Origin: Gemmatimonadota bacterium | Lineage (GTDB): Bacteria > Gemmatimonadota > Gemmatimonadetes > Longimicrobiales > Gaopeijiaceae | Reading direction: 5' to 3' | Length of the DNA stretch: 57,321 bases | NCBI GenBank assembly: GCA_029863525.1 | Contig: JAOTVL010000005.1 | Coordinates: 1-57,321, forward strand | Shown: positions 50,292 to 57,321 of the stretch, piece after piece | How the letters are laid out: each line of letters starts with the position of its first letter | Position numbering within the stretch: the stretch's first letter is position 1 | Notes under the pieces: model-generated | What the model saw: the letters and a program-made list of their open reading frames with translations, nothing else | Told to the model about the DNA's origin: nothing | The model's database searches: none | Position numbers and translations under genes: made by a program

Positions 50292-51554
50292 ATGCGCGAC
50301 GTCGTGATCGTGGGCGGAGGACCCGCCGGCCTGACCATGGCCAGCTACCTCGCCGACGCGGGGATTCAACCACTGGTTCTCGAGAAGCTCAATCACCCTC
50401 GACCGCATGTGGGCGAGTCCCTCATGCCGTCGACGGTGCGCGTCCTCCGCGAAATCGGCTTCCATGGCATCATGGAAGACGCCGGCTTCACGAGCTCGGG
50501 TGGCGTAGTTTACCACCCGCCCGATCGAGAGGACGTGATTCTCCCATACGCAGGATTCCCGCAGGAAGGCATCGACCAGCCCCACACCTACCACGTCGAT
50601 CGGGGCCGATTCGACATGCTCCTGATGAAGCACGCCGAAGCGAAGGGCGCCAAGATCGTTCAGGGCGTCGGGGTGGACGAGGTCCTCTTCGACGCGAACA
50701 GCCGCGCGCACGGCGTCAGTGTGAGCGTGGGCGGCGCCAGGCTCGATCTCGAGTCCCGGATCGTCGTCGATGCGGCAGGGCGCACGACGCGCATCGGCCG
50801 CCAACTGGAGTTGCGCCGGAACCACCCGGTCCTCGACCAGTTCGCGTTGCACGCGTGGTGCGTAGATGTCGATCGAGGACCGCCAGACACGGAGCGGTAC
50901 ACGCACATCTACTTCCTACCAGAACTTCGCGGATGGGCGTGGCAGGCGCCTGTCGCCGACGCGTATACGTCCGTGGGCATCGTGGCCGCCCGGTCGAAGT
51001 ACTCCGAGCTGCACCTCGGCGTCGATGAGTTCTTCCGCTTCGCGCTCGGGACCAGCTCCAAACTTGCCCACGCGATGCGAGCGGCGGAGCGGATCAACGA
51101 CATCAAGGGCGAGATCAACTACAGCTACAGCCTCGACCGAGTGTGCGGCGACGGGTGGCTCGCCGTGGGAGACGCGGCTCGGTTCATCGACCCTGTGTTC
51201 TCATCGGGCGTTAGCGTCGCCATGCACTCGGCCAAGTTCGCCGCGGAACGCGTCGAGGCGGCGCTCGCGAACGACGACACGAGCCGCTCGATGTTCTTGC
51301 CGTACGAGGACATGATGCTGAGTGGCGCCGCGGTTTGGGACGATTTCGTCCGACTCTATTACCGGCTCCTGCCCGCCTTCACCGAACTGCTCGAATCGAG
51401 GGAGCACCGCCACGCGGTCATGCGGATGATTCAAGGCGACACGTGGCGCGGCTCGGACGCCGCATGGCTGGCCGAAATGCGCGCGATGGTCCGCAAGGTG
51501 GAGGAGGCCGACTCCCACCCCTGGCGGGACGAGCTCGTCGACCTCCCCTTCTGA
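50292..51554 (+). CDS. FAD-dependent oxidoreductase of halogenase type
   Basis: 420 residues. Rossmann FAD motif VVIVGGGPAGLTMASYLADAG, then HVGESLMPSTVRVLREIGF, VDRGRFDMLLMKHA, VVDAAGRTTRIG, and the second FAD motif DGWLAVGDAARFIDPVFSSGV. This is the flavin-dependent halogenase/geranylgeranyl-reductase-like superfamily. Halogenase marks are partial: the WxWxIP motif reads WAWQAP, and where phenol-type halogenases have a catalytic Lys (F-x-x-K-x-G) this one has GFTSSGG. So hydroxylation or reduction is as likely as halogenation. Cytoplasmic, GGAGGAG before ATG. Alone or read with the usp-CBS pair (43 nt gap). Confidence 0.88.
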   Translation: MRDVVIVGGGPAGLTMASYLADAGIQPLVLEKLNHPRPHVGESLMPSTVRVLREIGFHGIMEDAGFTSSGGVVYHPPDREDVILPYAGFPQEGIDQPHTYHVDRGRFDMLLMKHAEAKGAKIVQGVGVDEVLFDANSRAHGVSVSVGGARLDLESRIVVDAAGRTTRIGRQLELRRNHPVLDQFALHAWCVDVDRGPPDTERYTHIYFLPELRGWAWQAPVADAYTSVGIVAARSKYSELHLGVDEFFRFALGTSSKLAHAMRAAERINDIKGEINYSYSLDRVCGDGWLAVGDAARFIDPVFSSGVSVAMHSAKFAAERVEAALANDDTSRSMFLPYEDMMLSGAAVWDDFVRLYYRLLPAFTELLESREHRHAVMRMIQGDTWRGSDAAWLAEMRAMVRKVEEADSHPWRDELVDLPF

Positions 51555-51616
51555 GCGGCGGGGTGAGACGGACTCGCGGGTGCGAGGGGTGTTCCAAACC
51601 TCTCATACCAGACATC

Positions 51617-52180
51617 ATGCTTCGCATGAGAGTTTCAATCCTGGCGGTGCTCTGCGCCCTCGGACTCGCGATCGTGCCCGCGGACGGGGACGCACAAGTG
51701 CGGCGCGGACGCGGCGGCGACCCGTTGCCGACCTGGGCGCCCATCGCGGTCGGCCTGCGCGCCGGATGGGACCAGCGGGCGAATGCAGAGGTCTTGGGCG
51801 CCCACATTCGAATCCCGGTCGTTCGAAGCGGAATCCTCGAGTTCGTGCCGAATGCCGAGATCGCCTTCCTCAGTGGCGCCAAGGACTACCAGTACACGCT
51901 CGAAACGGCGTGGGTGCCCGGGGGCCCGCGGGGGGGCGTCTTCGTGAGCGCCGGCATCGGGTGGCGCGACACGGTCGTTGCCAGCGCCACGTCGGGCCGA
52001 CCCCGAGACACGTTTTTCGGATACGTGCTCGGCGCCGGCGGGAAGACGCGTGTCGGTCGCGTAGAGGTCGAGGTCGCCCTCCGGTGGGTTTTCCTCAATG
52101 ACACGACGTACCGACCGAATGCGGCGACCTTCGGGATCAACTACCCGCTGTGGCAGATCGGACCAGGGGCCGGGGAATGA
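51617..52180 (+). CDS. exported beta-barrel-like protein
   Basis: 187 residues. Signal peptide RMRVSILAVLCALGLAIVP..DGDAQ; ATG at 51617 or 51626. Mature part with barrel-like strands: PIAVGLRAGWDQRANAEVLGAHIRIPV, LEFVPNAEIAFLSG, GVFVSAGIGWRDTV, FFGYVLGAGGKTRVGRVEVEVALRWVF (by parts). The strand spacing and aromatic ends suit a small outer-membrane barrel, as for the protein at 23496-24212. No family named with confidence. Confidence 0.72.
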   Translation: MLRMRVSILAVLCALGLAIVPADGDAQVRRGRGGDPLPTWAPIAVGLRAGWDQRANAEVLGAHIRIPVVRSGILEFVPNAEIAFLSGAKDYQYTLETAWVPGGPRGGVFVSAGIGWRDTVVASATSGRPRDTFFGYVLGAGGKTRVGRVEVEVALRWVFLNDTTYRPNAATFGINYPLWQIGPGAGE

Positions 52181-52216
52181 CGTCGATGCGCCACCTCGTC
52201 GTGCCCGGCTGAGGTC

Positions 52217-53236
52217 TCAGCCGCCGGTGGAGGCGGGTTCGGGCTTCTTCGTAAGAACCACGTAGTCGGCGAGCGGTCCATGTTCCTCGGCCGACCAGTC
52301 GTCCACGTCGTCGGCCTTCGTCATCACGATGGTCGTCACACGCGTGCCAGGCCGGTAGTCGGCGATTCGCTCAGGGATGCCCGTGCCCTTCTCCACGTGG
52401 AAGGAGCCCGCGAAGTGGACCACGAAGCCTCCCGTGTGTCTGACCAGGGCCTGAGTGACGGCATGCCCCATGGACGCGTCCCACAGGGCCTGCGAGTAGA
52501 TTGCGTTCGGGTTCATTTCGTAGCCGCTCGGCTCCGCATCATGGCCGGACATCGCCTCATCCATGATCGCCTCCCACTGTTCGCGGTACGACCGTGACGG
52601 TCCAGGGTACGGGAGTGGTGGGAGGAAGCCGCGGGCCATCTCCGAGAGGCTCGCGAGGGACTCGGGGCCTTCGCTGGTGACCCGGCTCACGTAACGGCGG
52701 GGGGCGTTGGCCGCTACGATTGGCGTGCCGCGCTCCTTCGCGAGCTCCACCAGCGGCCGGTAGCGAGCCTCATAGTGGTCCCACGGACGAGCGCTTCGCA
52801 GGAAATGCTGCTCGGAGATCTGGCCTTCCAGGTACTCGTCCAGGATGTATTGGACATCGCGCTCGAACATCTCCAGGCTCAGAACCACCGTGCGACCAGA
52901 CCCGGAGGGCGCGCCGATCTCGTCGAGTACGGTACCGAGCAGGGACGTCTCGAGCGCGTGGCCGACCATGTCATCGTGTTCCTCCCCGACGAGCAGAACG
53001 TCGTCACCCACCGCCGAGCGGACGATTGCGTACAGGGACGTCTCGATGCCCCATCGGTCGTAGATCTTGTAGTCCTGCCCCTCGACGAGCGAGTCCGGCT
53101 GCAGCCCGGCGAGCGCATCGGGAGATGGCGCCTGGGCCGAGACCGGAGCAGCCGCAACCAGCGTCGCCGAGAGGGCCCCCAGCAAGACGGCGGCTTTCGC
53201 TGGATTGAGGAGAAGCAGGGTACGTCTCGTCGGCAC
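52217..53236 (-). CDS. ChaN-family exported protein
   Basis: 339 residues. Signal peptide (LLGALSATLVAAAPVSAQA). ChaN-type heme-binding uptake domain: DDVLLVGEEHDDMVGHALETSLLGTVL (by parts), VVLSLEMFERDVQYILDEYLEGQISEQHF, WDHYEARYRPLVELAKERGTPIVAANAPRRYVSRV and the closing GGFVVHFAGSFHVEKGTGIPERI. The GEEHDD and GSFHVEKG segments are the family's conserved polar site. Campylobacter ChaN binds heme, but many members are uncharacterised. Periplasmic or membrane-attached. On the same strand as, and 148 nt after, the ATPase gene. Confidence 0.9.
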   Translation of the reverse strand: MPTRRTLLLLNPAKAAVLLGALSATLVAAAPVSAQAPSPDALAGLQPDSLVEGQDYKIYDRWGIETSLYAIVRSAVGDDVLLVGEEHDDMVGHALETSLLGTVLDEIGAPSGSGRTVVLSLEMFERDVQYILDEYLEGQISEQHFLRSARPWDHYEARYRPLVELAKERGTPIVAANAPRRYVSRVTSEGPESLASLSEMARGFLPPLPYPGPSRSYREQWEAIMDEAMSGHDAEPSGYEMNPNAIYSQALWDASMGHAVTQALVRHTGGFVVHFAGSFHVEKGTGIPERIADYRPGTRVTTIVMTKADDVDDWSAEEHGPLADYVVLTKKPEPASTGG

Positions 53237-53384
53237 GTCGGGACTCCGATTCCAGGGTCTCTACGGACCCAAAGCTACACCTGAGGGACCCGTCCGTGCG
53301 ACCGGTCCGCGGCGAAATCTCGACCCGACGTCTCGAGCGGACGGGCTGGTGAGCTACGTCCGGACCCGTGATCCGGCCCAACGC

Positions 53385-54281
53385 TCATGCTTCGTTCTCC
53401 CAGATCATGCGCAGATACCGCTCGGGTGCGTTGAGGAAGTCGCGCACGAGTGCCACCGAGTCCAGCTCTTCATACGACACGGGGCGGACCGGAAGCTCGT
53501 CGAAGCTCAGGATCCGCGCTCCCGGCACGGCCATGAGGATCGGAGAGTGCGTGGCGATGAGGAGCTGGCTGCCTGAGTCCACAGCGTTCCGGACCATTTT
53601 CAAGAACGCCAGCTGGCTCTGAGGTGAGAGTGCGGCTTCCGGCTCATCGAGCAGGTAGAGTCCGTTCGGCACGAGACGCTGAGCGAAGAGGTTCAGGAAC
53701 GCCTCGCCGTGAGAGCGCGCGTCTGGATCTTCACCGTATCGGTCGATCATCGCCCCGATGGACGCCCGGTGCGGTCCCTTCGCCAGGGTTCGCGCGTAGT
53801 CCGAGGCGCCAGCCAGTTCCTGATCGATGCGCCGGAGCTCGCTCTCGTGCTCCGTGCGCTGCTCCGCGATCCGTTTCTGAAAGCCGAAGAAGTCCTCGGC
53901 CCGCAGGAAGAAGCCCCGGTGGGTACGCCCCCTCCAGGTCAGCGCCAACCTTCGCGCCAGTCGACGCTGGGGTTCGAGCGTCGGGTCGGCCGAGGGCCGA
54001 ACGGAGCCGACGGCGGGGAGCGCGGTGGCGATGGCGAGTGACTCGAGGAACGTCGACTTCCCAGACCCGTTCTCGCCGACCAAGAGGGTCACCTGCGTAT
54101 CGAGTTCGATCCGATCCAGCGTCGAGATGGACGGCACCGAGAACGGGAAGTCGCCTCGTGCGTCGAAGCCCGCGCACGCGATGGCGGCGAGCTGGACGGC
54201 GGACGTGCTCGGGCTCAGGGGGTCTCCAGGGAGTGATGACCTCGACCCCGAAGAAGCTACGGGGTGGGCACCGCACGGCAA
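53385..54281 (-). CDS. AAA/ABC-type ATPase (COG3910-like)
   Basis: 298 residues, cytoplasmic P-loop ATPase of the SMC/RecF-like group. Walker A LLVGENGSGKSTFLESLA near residue 70, an insertion with helical segments (FGFQKRIAEQRTEHESELRRID, by parts), SHGEAFLNLF acting as signature motif, Walker B YLLDEPEAALSP, and IATHSPILMAVPGA with the switch His. Such stand-alone predicted ATPases are common, with little functional evidence; some sit in toxin or defence loci, but no partner nuclease is next to this one. The start is not fixed by a ribosome site. 28 nt after the PadR gene. Confidence 0.88.
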   Translation of the reverse strand: MPCGAHPVASSGSRSSLPGDPLSPSTSAVQLAAIACAGFDARGDFPFSVPSISTLDRIELDTQVTLLVGENGSGKSTFLESLAIATALPAVGSVRPSADPTLEPQRRLARRLALTWRGRTHRGFFLRAEDFFGFQKRIAEQRTEHESELRRIDQELAGASDYARTLAKGPHRASIGAMIDRYGEDPDARSHGEAFLNLFAQRLVPNGLYLLDEPEAALSPQSQLAFLKMVRNAVDSGSQLLIATHSPILMAVPGARILSFDELPVRPVSYEELDSVALVRDFLNAPERYLRMIWENEA

Positions 54282-54309
54282 TGCCGTCCGGTGCCTACCC
54301 CGCCGTGCG

Positions 54310-54876
54310 TCAGAGCTGCTCGAGGTCGCGTCGAGCCCTGTCGAGAATCTCCCGCACCTTCTCGGTCCGCTCGAAATCGGAGGAGGCGACGGCGCTGAAC
54401 GCCGCTTTCGTCAAGCGACCCCAGCTGCCCCAGATCTCAGCGGTCTCCGGCCCCATGTGCACGCCCCAGTCTTTCCATCCGTGGGCACGCTGCCAAATCC
54501 GCTCGATGTGCTCCTCGTTGACGAGGAGCTCCTCCCGCCCAGAGTCGGTGAGGTGATAGATCTTCTTGTCGGCGTCCTCGACGATCTTCACCAACCCCTC
54601 GTCTTCGAGCTGCTGGAGGACCGGGTACACGGTACCGGCGCTGGCCTTGTACATGCCGCCCGAGCGCTCCTCCAACCGCTTCATGAGCTCGTACCCGTGC
54701 GCCGGCTCGTCCTGGAGCAGCGACAAGAGGGCGAGGCGGACCTCTCCCTGCTTGAAGAACCTCCTCCCGGGTCCGCGACGGTGACGCCCCCGCCGACGAG
54801 GACCCATGCCGACATCCCAGTCGAAGATCCAATCGAAGTCCATGCCCCGCCTCCGGCTCTTCGTGTGACAACCCAT
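54310..54876 (-). CDS. PadR-family transcriptional regulator
   Basis: 188 residues. ATG at 54876 has AGGAGG 8 nt upstream, giving MGCHTKSRRRGMDFDW; an ATG at 54843 is also in frame. An Arg-rich N-terminal stretch (PRRRGRHRRGPGRRFF) precedes the winged helix: LALLSLLQDEPAHGYELMKRLEERS, SAGTVYPVLQQLEDEGLV, KKIYHLTDSGREEL. The C-terminal helices serve dimerisation. Usually a repressor of transporters or detoxification genes; here the ATPase gene follows. A perfect palindrome lies upstream at 54963-54978. Confidence 0.92.
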   Translation of the reverse strand: MGCHTKSRRRGMDFDWIFDWDVGMGPRRRGRHRRGPGRRFFKQGEVRLALLSLLQDEPAHGYELMKRLEERSGGMYKASAGTVYPVLQQLEDEGLVKIVEDADKKIYHLTDSGREELLVNEEHIERIWQRAHGWKDWGVHMGPETAEIWGSWGRLTKAAFSAVASSDFERTEKVREILDRARRDLEQL

Positions 54877-54962
54877 AATCCCAGCCTCCTGTTTGCTGGT
54901 GCCGGAGTCCCCACCCCGGCTACCTGGACGTTCCACGATGCACGGTACTACGCATCGCACAC

Positions 54963-54978
54963 TATATCGTACGATATA
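54963..54978. promoter_or_regulatory. palindrome upstream of PadR gene
   Basis: TATATCGTACGATATA is a perfect 16-bp palindrome 86 nt upstream of the PadR start and 17 nt past the end of the mutM gene. Short CACA/TGTG arms lie outside it (CACA 54958-54961, TGTG 54985-54988). AT-rich in GC-rich surroundings. A TTGACC on the minus strand just upstream could be a -35. Probable autoregulatory operator. Confidence 0.65.
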
Positions 54979-54994
54979 TCTTTCGTGTGATCGG

Positions 54995-55915
54995 TCAACC
55001 GGGTCGCCGACCCGACTCCTTCGAGCGCAGCTCCTCCAGCTCGTCCAGCGTCCGCGGCCAATCGTCGCCCAAAAGCCTCGACATCCCGCGATCGGCGAGG
55101 AGCTTCCCGTCCGTCTGGCACGTCGCGCAGTAGTTCGTTTCGCGATCCGCATACTTGATCCGCTGGATCGGTGATCCGCAGACTGGGCACGGCTCCCCGA
55201 ACTTGCCGTGCGCGGCCATCGCCGGGTGGAAGGCGGTGATCTTGTGCGGGAAATCGCTTCCGAACTCCGCTCGCAACCGGGCCGTCCAGTCGGCGAGCGA
55301 CCGCCGCGTCACCTCGTAGAGGCGCTCGACCTCGCGGTCGTCGAGGTGGCCCGTCCGTTGAAGCGGAGAGAGCCCGGCGAACAGGAGAATCTCGTCTGAG
55401 TGTGCGTTGCCGATCCCGCTGAAGACCCTAGGATCCGTGAGCGCACGCTTGAGCGTCCGGTTCTCCTCGGTCAGACGGGCGCGGAACTCGGCGAGCGTCG
55501 CCGTCCCGACCTCGAGGCCTCCGGGGTCGACCTCCGCGAGCCCGGCCTCGCCCTGCACCACATGCAGAGAGGCCCGTTTCTTGGTCGACTGCTCGGTCAG
55601 GAGGAGTGTCCCCAGGGGAAAGTCGAACGCACCGTGGGCACGCTTCTTCGGCACGGCACTTCCCGGCTTGGTCCACTTGAAGCGCCCGGTGATCATGAGA
55701 TGGAAGACGAGGAACAGGTCGTCCTCCATTTCCCAGACGATCCGCTTGCCGATGCGCCGGAGACCGGTCACGACCCTTCCCTGCGCGGCACTCAGCGGTG
55801 GATCGTACGTTCGAAGCAATGAGGGCGATCGCACACGGATTCGCTCGAGGGGCTGCCCCAGGATCGTCCGCTCGAGGCCCTCCAAGTACGCGGTGATCTC
55901 GGGGAGCTCGGGCAT
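54995..55915 (-). CDS. mutM: Fpg/Nei-family DNA glycosylase
   Basis: 306 residues from ATG at 55915: [15 protein letters not shown], with the catalytic Pro2 and Glu3. Excises oxidised bases and cuts the strand by beta-elimination. [25 protein letters not shown] (Lys of the catalytic pocket region), H2TH motif [20 protein letters not shown], and the C-terminal zinc finger [23 protein letters not shown] with Arg at the tip. In classical Fpg the H2TH reads GNIYADE; here it is GNAHSDE, so the protein belongs to a divergent branch and Nei-like specificity is possible. Gene symbol is the family name. Confidence 0.9.
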   Translation of the reverse strand: MPELPEITAYLEGLERTILGQPLERIRVRSPSLLRTYDPPLSAAQGRVVTGLRRIGKRIVWEMEDDLFLVFHLMITGRFKWTKPGSAVPKKRAHGAFDFPLGTLLLTEQSTKKRASLHVVQGEAGLAEVDPGGLEVGTATLAEFRARLTEENRTLKRALTDPRVFSGIGNAHSDEILLFAGLSPLQRTGHLDDREVERLYEVTRRSLADWTARLRAEFGSDFPHKITAFHPAMAAHGKFGEPCPVCGSPIQRIKYADRETNYCATCQTDGKLLADRGMSRLLGDDWPRTLDELEELRSKESGRRPG

Positions 55916-55926
55916 GTGTGTCGATC

Positions 55927-57129
55927 CTACCGGAGCGGGACGACGCCCCGGATCACCACCTCCCAGTAGCTGGCGAAGCGACCGTCGGCGAGCACCGAAA
56001 CGGGTTGGAGCGTCTGCGTCGCGTAATAGCCCTGGATCGCGGAGGGATGAGGGCGACCGAAGTTGGGAAAGTAGCTGCGAATCACCACGGCATCGGCTGC
56101 GGTCGAGAACGCTCGGAGGTTGTCGACCCACCGCTCGAACGTCCGCGCCTGCCAGAGATAGAACTCCACGTTCGAGGCATAGAAGGCCGTCAGACGAAGT
56201 CCCATCTCCTCGAGCACCGAGGCCATCTCCGGGAGCGCATGCGAGCCGGACAGGTCGCCCACCACAGGGATGATCCGATTAGCGAGCTGGAGGTCTCGGA
56301 CCACCGCGTACCTGTCCCTCGACGACAGGTAGGACGCCGCGTCTCCGTCGGCGTCCGTCTCGAGAAGGAGCTGACGGTACGTCGGGTAATAGGGTCGGGG
56401 AGGTCGGCCATGGCTGGTGAAGCGTAGACCGGGCCCCGAACGCACGAACGATCCGTGGAAGCGGCGAATCGTGTCCATGTCGTCCGGCGACAGCGGTACG
56501 TCGAGAAGGCGGATCTCCGCGGTAAGGGAGTCTTCAAGCGCCGCGATGTATGCCGTGCCCTCGGGACCCGCCGACCGAGCGGCCCAAGCGGAATCGACGT
56601 AGGCGACGATGCCGTCGATCGACTCGCCGACCCACGCGGCCGGCTCGGTCGGGGCTCGCACCCCATGAAGGGCCGACAGAAACTCGACGCGTGTCGAAGC
56701 CCGCTCGATGAGTGCCTTGAGGAGTAGGTGGTGGAGCAGGTTGTCCCGGCGGACATCGACGATGAAGGCGAGGTCGGGCCTCAGCTCGGCGATGTACGAG
56801 AAGTTCTGGTCGGGCCCCACCCCGATGTACGCCCCTCCCTCCAAGCCGAGGCGGCCGAGGGCGTCGACGACGTTCAGATACCCGGACTCGTTCGAGATCA
56901 GGTTGTCGGTGTCGAAGTAGCCGCCCTCTTCGGAGATCCGCTCGACGAGCGCGGCGAAGTCCGCCGGGGCGATCGCCTCCTGCGCCCCGAGAAGCTGGAG
57001 GCTCGGGGAGGCCGCTTCACACCCGAGGCACGTGAGTGCAGAAATGAACCCGAGCAAGCACGTTCTGAACCGGGCGCTGGCGGGGGGTGCGACCGGACGG
57101 CTCGGAGCTCCACCCTCTTCCCGGTTCAT
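55927..57129 (-). CDS. LIC_10091-family lipoprotein
   Basis: 400 residues from ATG at 57129 (GAGGAAGAG upstream). Lipobox-like LGC near residue 37 after the hydrophobic [15 protein letters not shown]. The mature part matches the LIC_10091 family: [53 protein letters not shown] (by parts), [22 protein letters not shown], and [23 protein letters not shown]. The VGPDQN and VDVRRDN segments are reminiscent of a nucleotide- or SAM-type Rossmann site, but no reaction is known. Most members I recall are soluble; the lipobox here places it outside the cytoplasm. Its stop is 11 nt before the mutM start. Confidence 0.88.
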   Translation of the reverse strand: MNREEGGAPSRPVAPPASARFRTCLLGFISALTCLGCEAASPSLQLLGAQEAIAPADFAALVERISEEGGYFDTDNLISNESGYLNVVDALGRLGLEGGAYIGVGPDQNFSYIAELRPDLAFIVDVRRDNLLHHLLLKALIERASTRVEFLSALHGVRAPTEPAAWVGESIDGIVAYVDSAWAARSAGPEGTAYIAALEDSLTAEIRLLDVPLSPDDMDTIRRFHGSFVRSGPGLRFTSHGRPPRPYYPTYRQLLLETDADGDAASYLSSRDRYAVVRDLQLANRIIPVVGDLSGSHALPEMASVLEEMGLRLTAFYASNVEFYLWQARTFERWVDNLRAFSTAADAVVIRSYFPNFGRPHPSAIQGYYATQTLQPVSVLADGRFASYWEVVIRGVVPLR

Positions 57130-57285
57130 CGTCGCTCTTCCTCGCTCATGGGAGAAAGGAGCGCGGGCGTCGCCGGGCACGCAAGGGCTCCGACGCCCCC
57201 CCGGGGCCCGCTCGATTCGCCTTGCGAAGCCTCCGGGGAGCCCCGAGGTTGCTCCCTGAAATCATCCCCTCCGAGGAGCTACCCG

Positions 57286-57321
57286 ATGCGGACCACGATC
57301 GGCACCCTCTCGCTCGTTGCG
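57286..57321 (+). CDS. start of an exported protein (partial)
   Basis: Only 12 codons lie in the window (MRTTIGTLSLVA). GAGGAG ends 7 nt before the ATG, and the reading starts like a signal peptide. No product can be named. Diverges from the LIC_10091-family gene. Confidence 0.5.
   Translation, partial: MRTTIGTLSLVA

Noticed and set aside
53385-54281. Defence system ATPase (for example OLD or retron-associated)
   Set aside because: No TOPRIM domain, nuclease, reverse transcriptase or toxin gene is next to it; neighbours are PadR, ChaN and a DNA glycosylase.

Overview
The window is a GC-rich, gene-dense bacterial chromosome segment with no tRNA, rRNA, CRISPR array, insertion sequence or prophage that I could see. 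I place about 54 protein genes. Many have N-terminal signal sequences or lipoboxes. Together with the menaquinone genes, the c-type cytochrome operon and the outer-membrane beta-barrel-like proteins, this indicates a diderm, respiring bacterium. The mix of DUF1552/DUF1592 pairs, S9 peptidases, secreted amidohydrolases, Ig-like lipoproteins, an LVIVD-repeat protein, SSS symporters with DUF3311 or DUF4212 partners, and a flavoprotein of halogenase type resembles what I know of Gemmatimonadota, or less likely Acidobacteriota. That placement is an inference from gene content, not a phylogeny.

Layout. 1-800: an FmdB-type zinc-ribbon protein diverging from a small secreted DUF4168-like protein. 822-10551 (minus): a five-gene operon made of two tandem copies of a (DUF1592 diheme c-type cytochrome, DUF1552 twin-arginine protein) pair followed by a secreted ankyrin-repeat protein. 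10741-16118 (plus): amidohydrolase lipoprotein, AAC(3)-family acetyltransferase, and a large Ig-like lipoprotein. 16198-17427 (minus): beta-propeller lipoprotein. 17566-23298 (minus): a tightly coupled six-gene unit, DUF3311 / SSS symporter / secreted cyanophycinase-like peptidase / DUF1684 lipoprotein / DUF4212 / SSS symporter. 23496-24212: outer-membrane barrel protein. 24304-31332 (minus): menaquinone operon menF-menD-menB-(cyclophilin lipoprotein)-menA-menE, with no menC or menH in view. 31423-37669: small lipoprotein, then a plus-strand run of a PD40-like lipoprotein, an LVIVD/Ig protein, a small membrane protein and an S9 peptidase. 37715-38920 (minus): ArsR regulator with an SRPBCC partner under a perfect inverted repeat, plus a Cys-less ArsC/Spx-like protein. 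39036-40530: DUF72 protein and a small membrane protein. 40621-44197 (minus): glutamate/dicarboxylate symporter, class V aminotransferase and a secreted serine hydrolase in overlapping order. 44242-45885: small lipoprotein, a barrel-less amidohydrolase-like protein, a small membrane protein and a DUF411 metal-binding protein. 45907-50248: two receiver-only proteins, a soluble PAS histidine kinase with a NarL-type regulator, diverging from a universal-stress-protein/CBS pair. 50292-57321: halogenase-like flavoprotein, barrel protein, ChaN-family protein, AAA ATPase, PadR regulator, Fpg-type DNA glycosylase, LIC_10091-family lipoprotein and the start of a further exported protein.

The genes suggest a respiratory organism living on peptides and amino acids: secreted peptidases and hydrolases release substrates, SSS and DAACS symporters import them, and menaquinone plus c-type cytochromes carry the electrons. 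The most unusual items are the duplicated DUF1592/DUF1552 operon, the cyanophycinase operon bracketed by two symporter modules, an amidohydrolase-like protein without its catalytic barrel, an ArsR gene whose promoter lies inside its own operator and whose mRNA is predicted to be leaderless, and an FmdB gene whose expected start codon is ATA.
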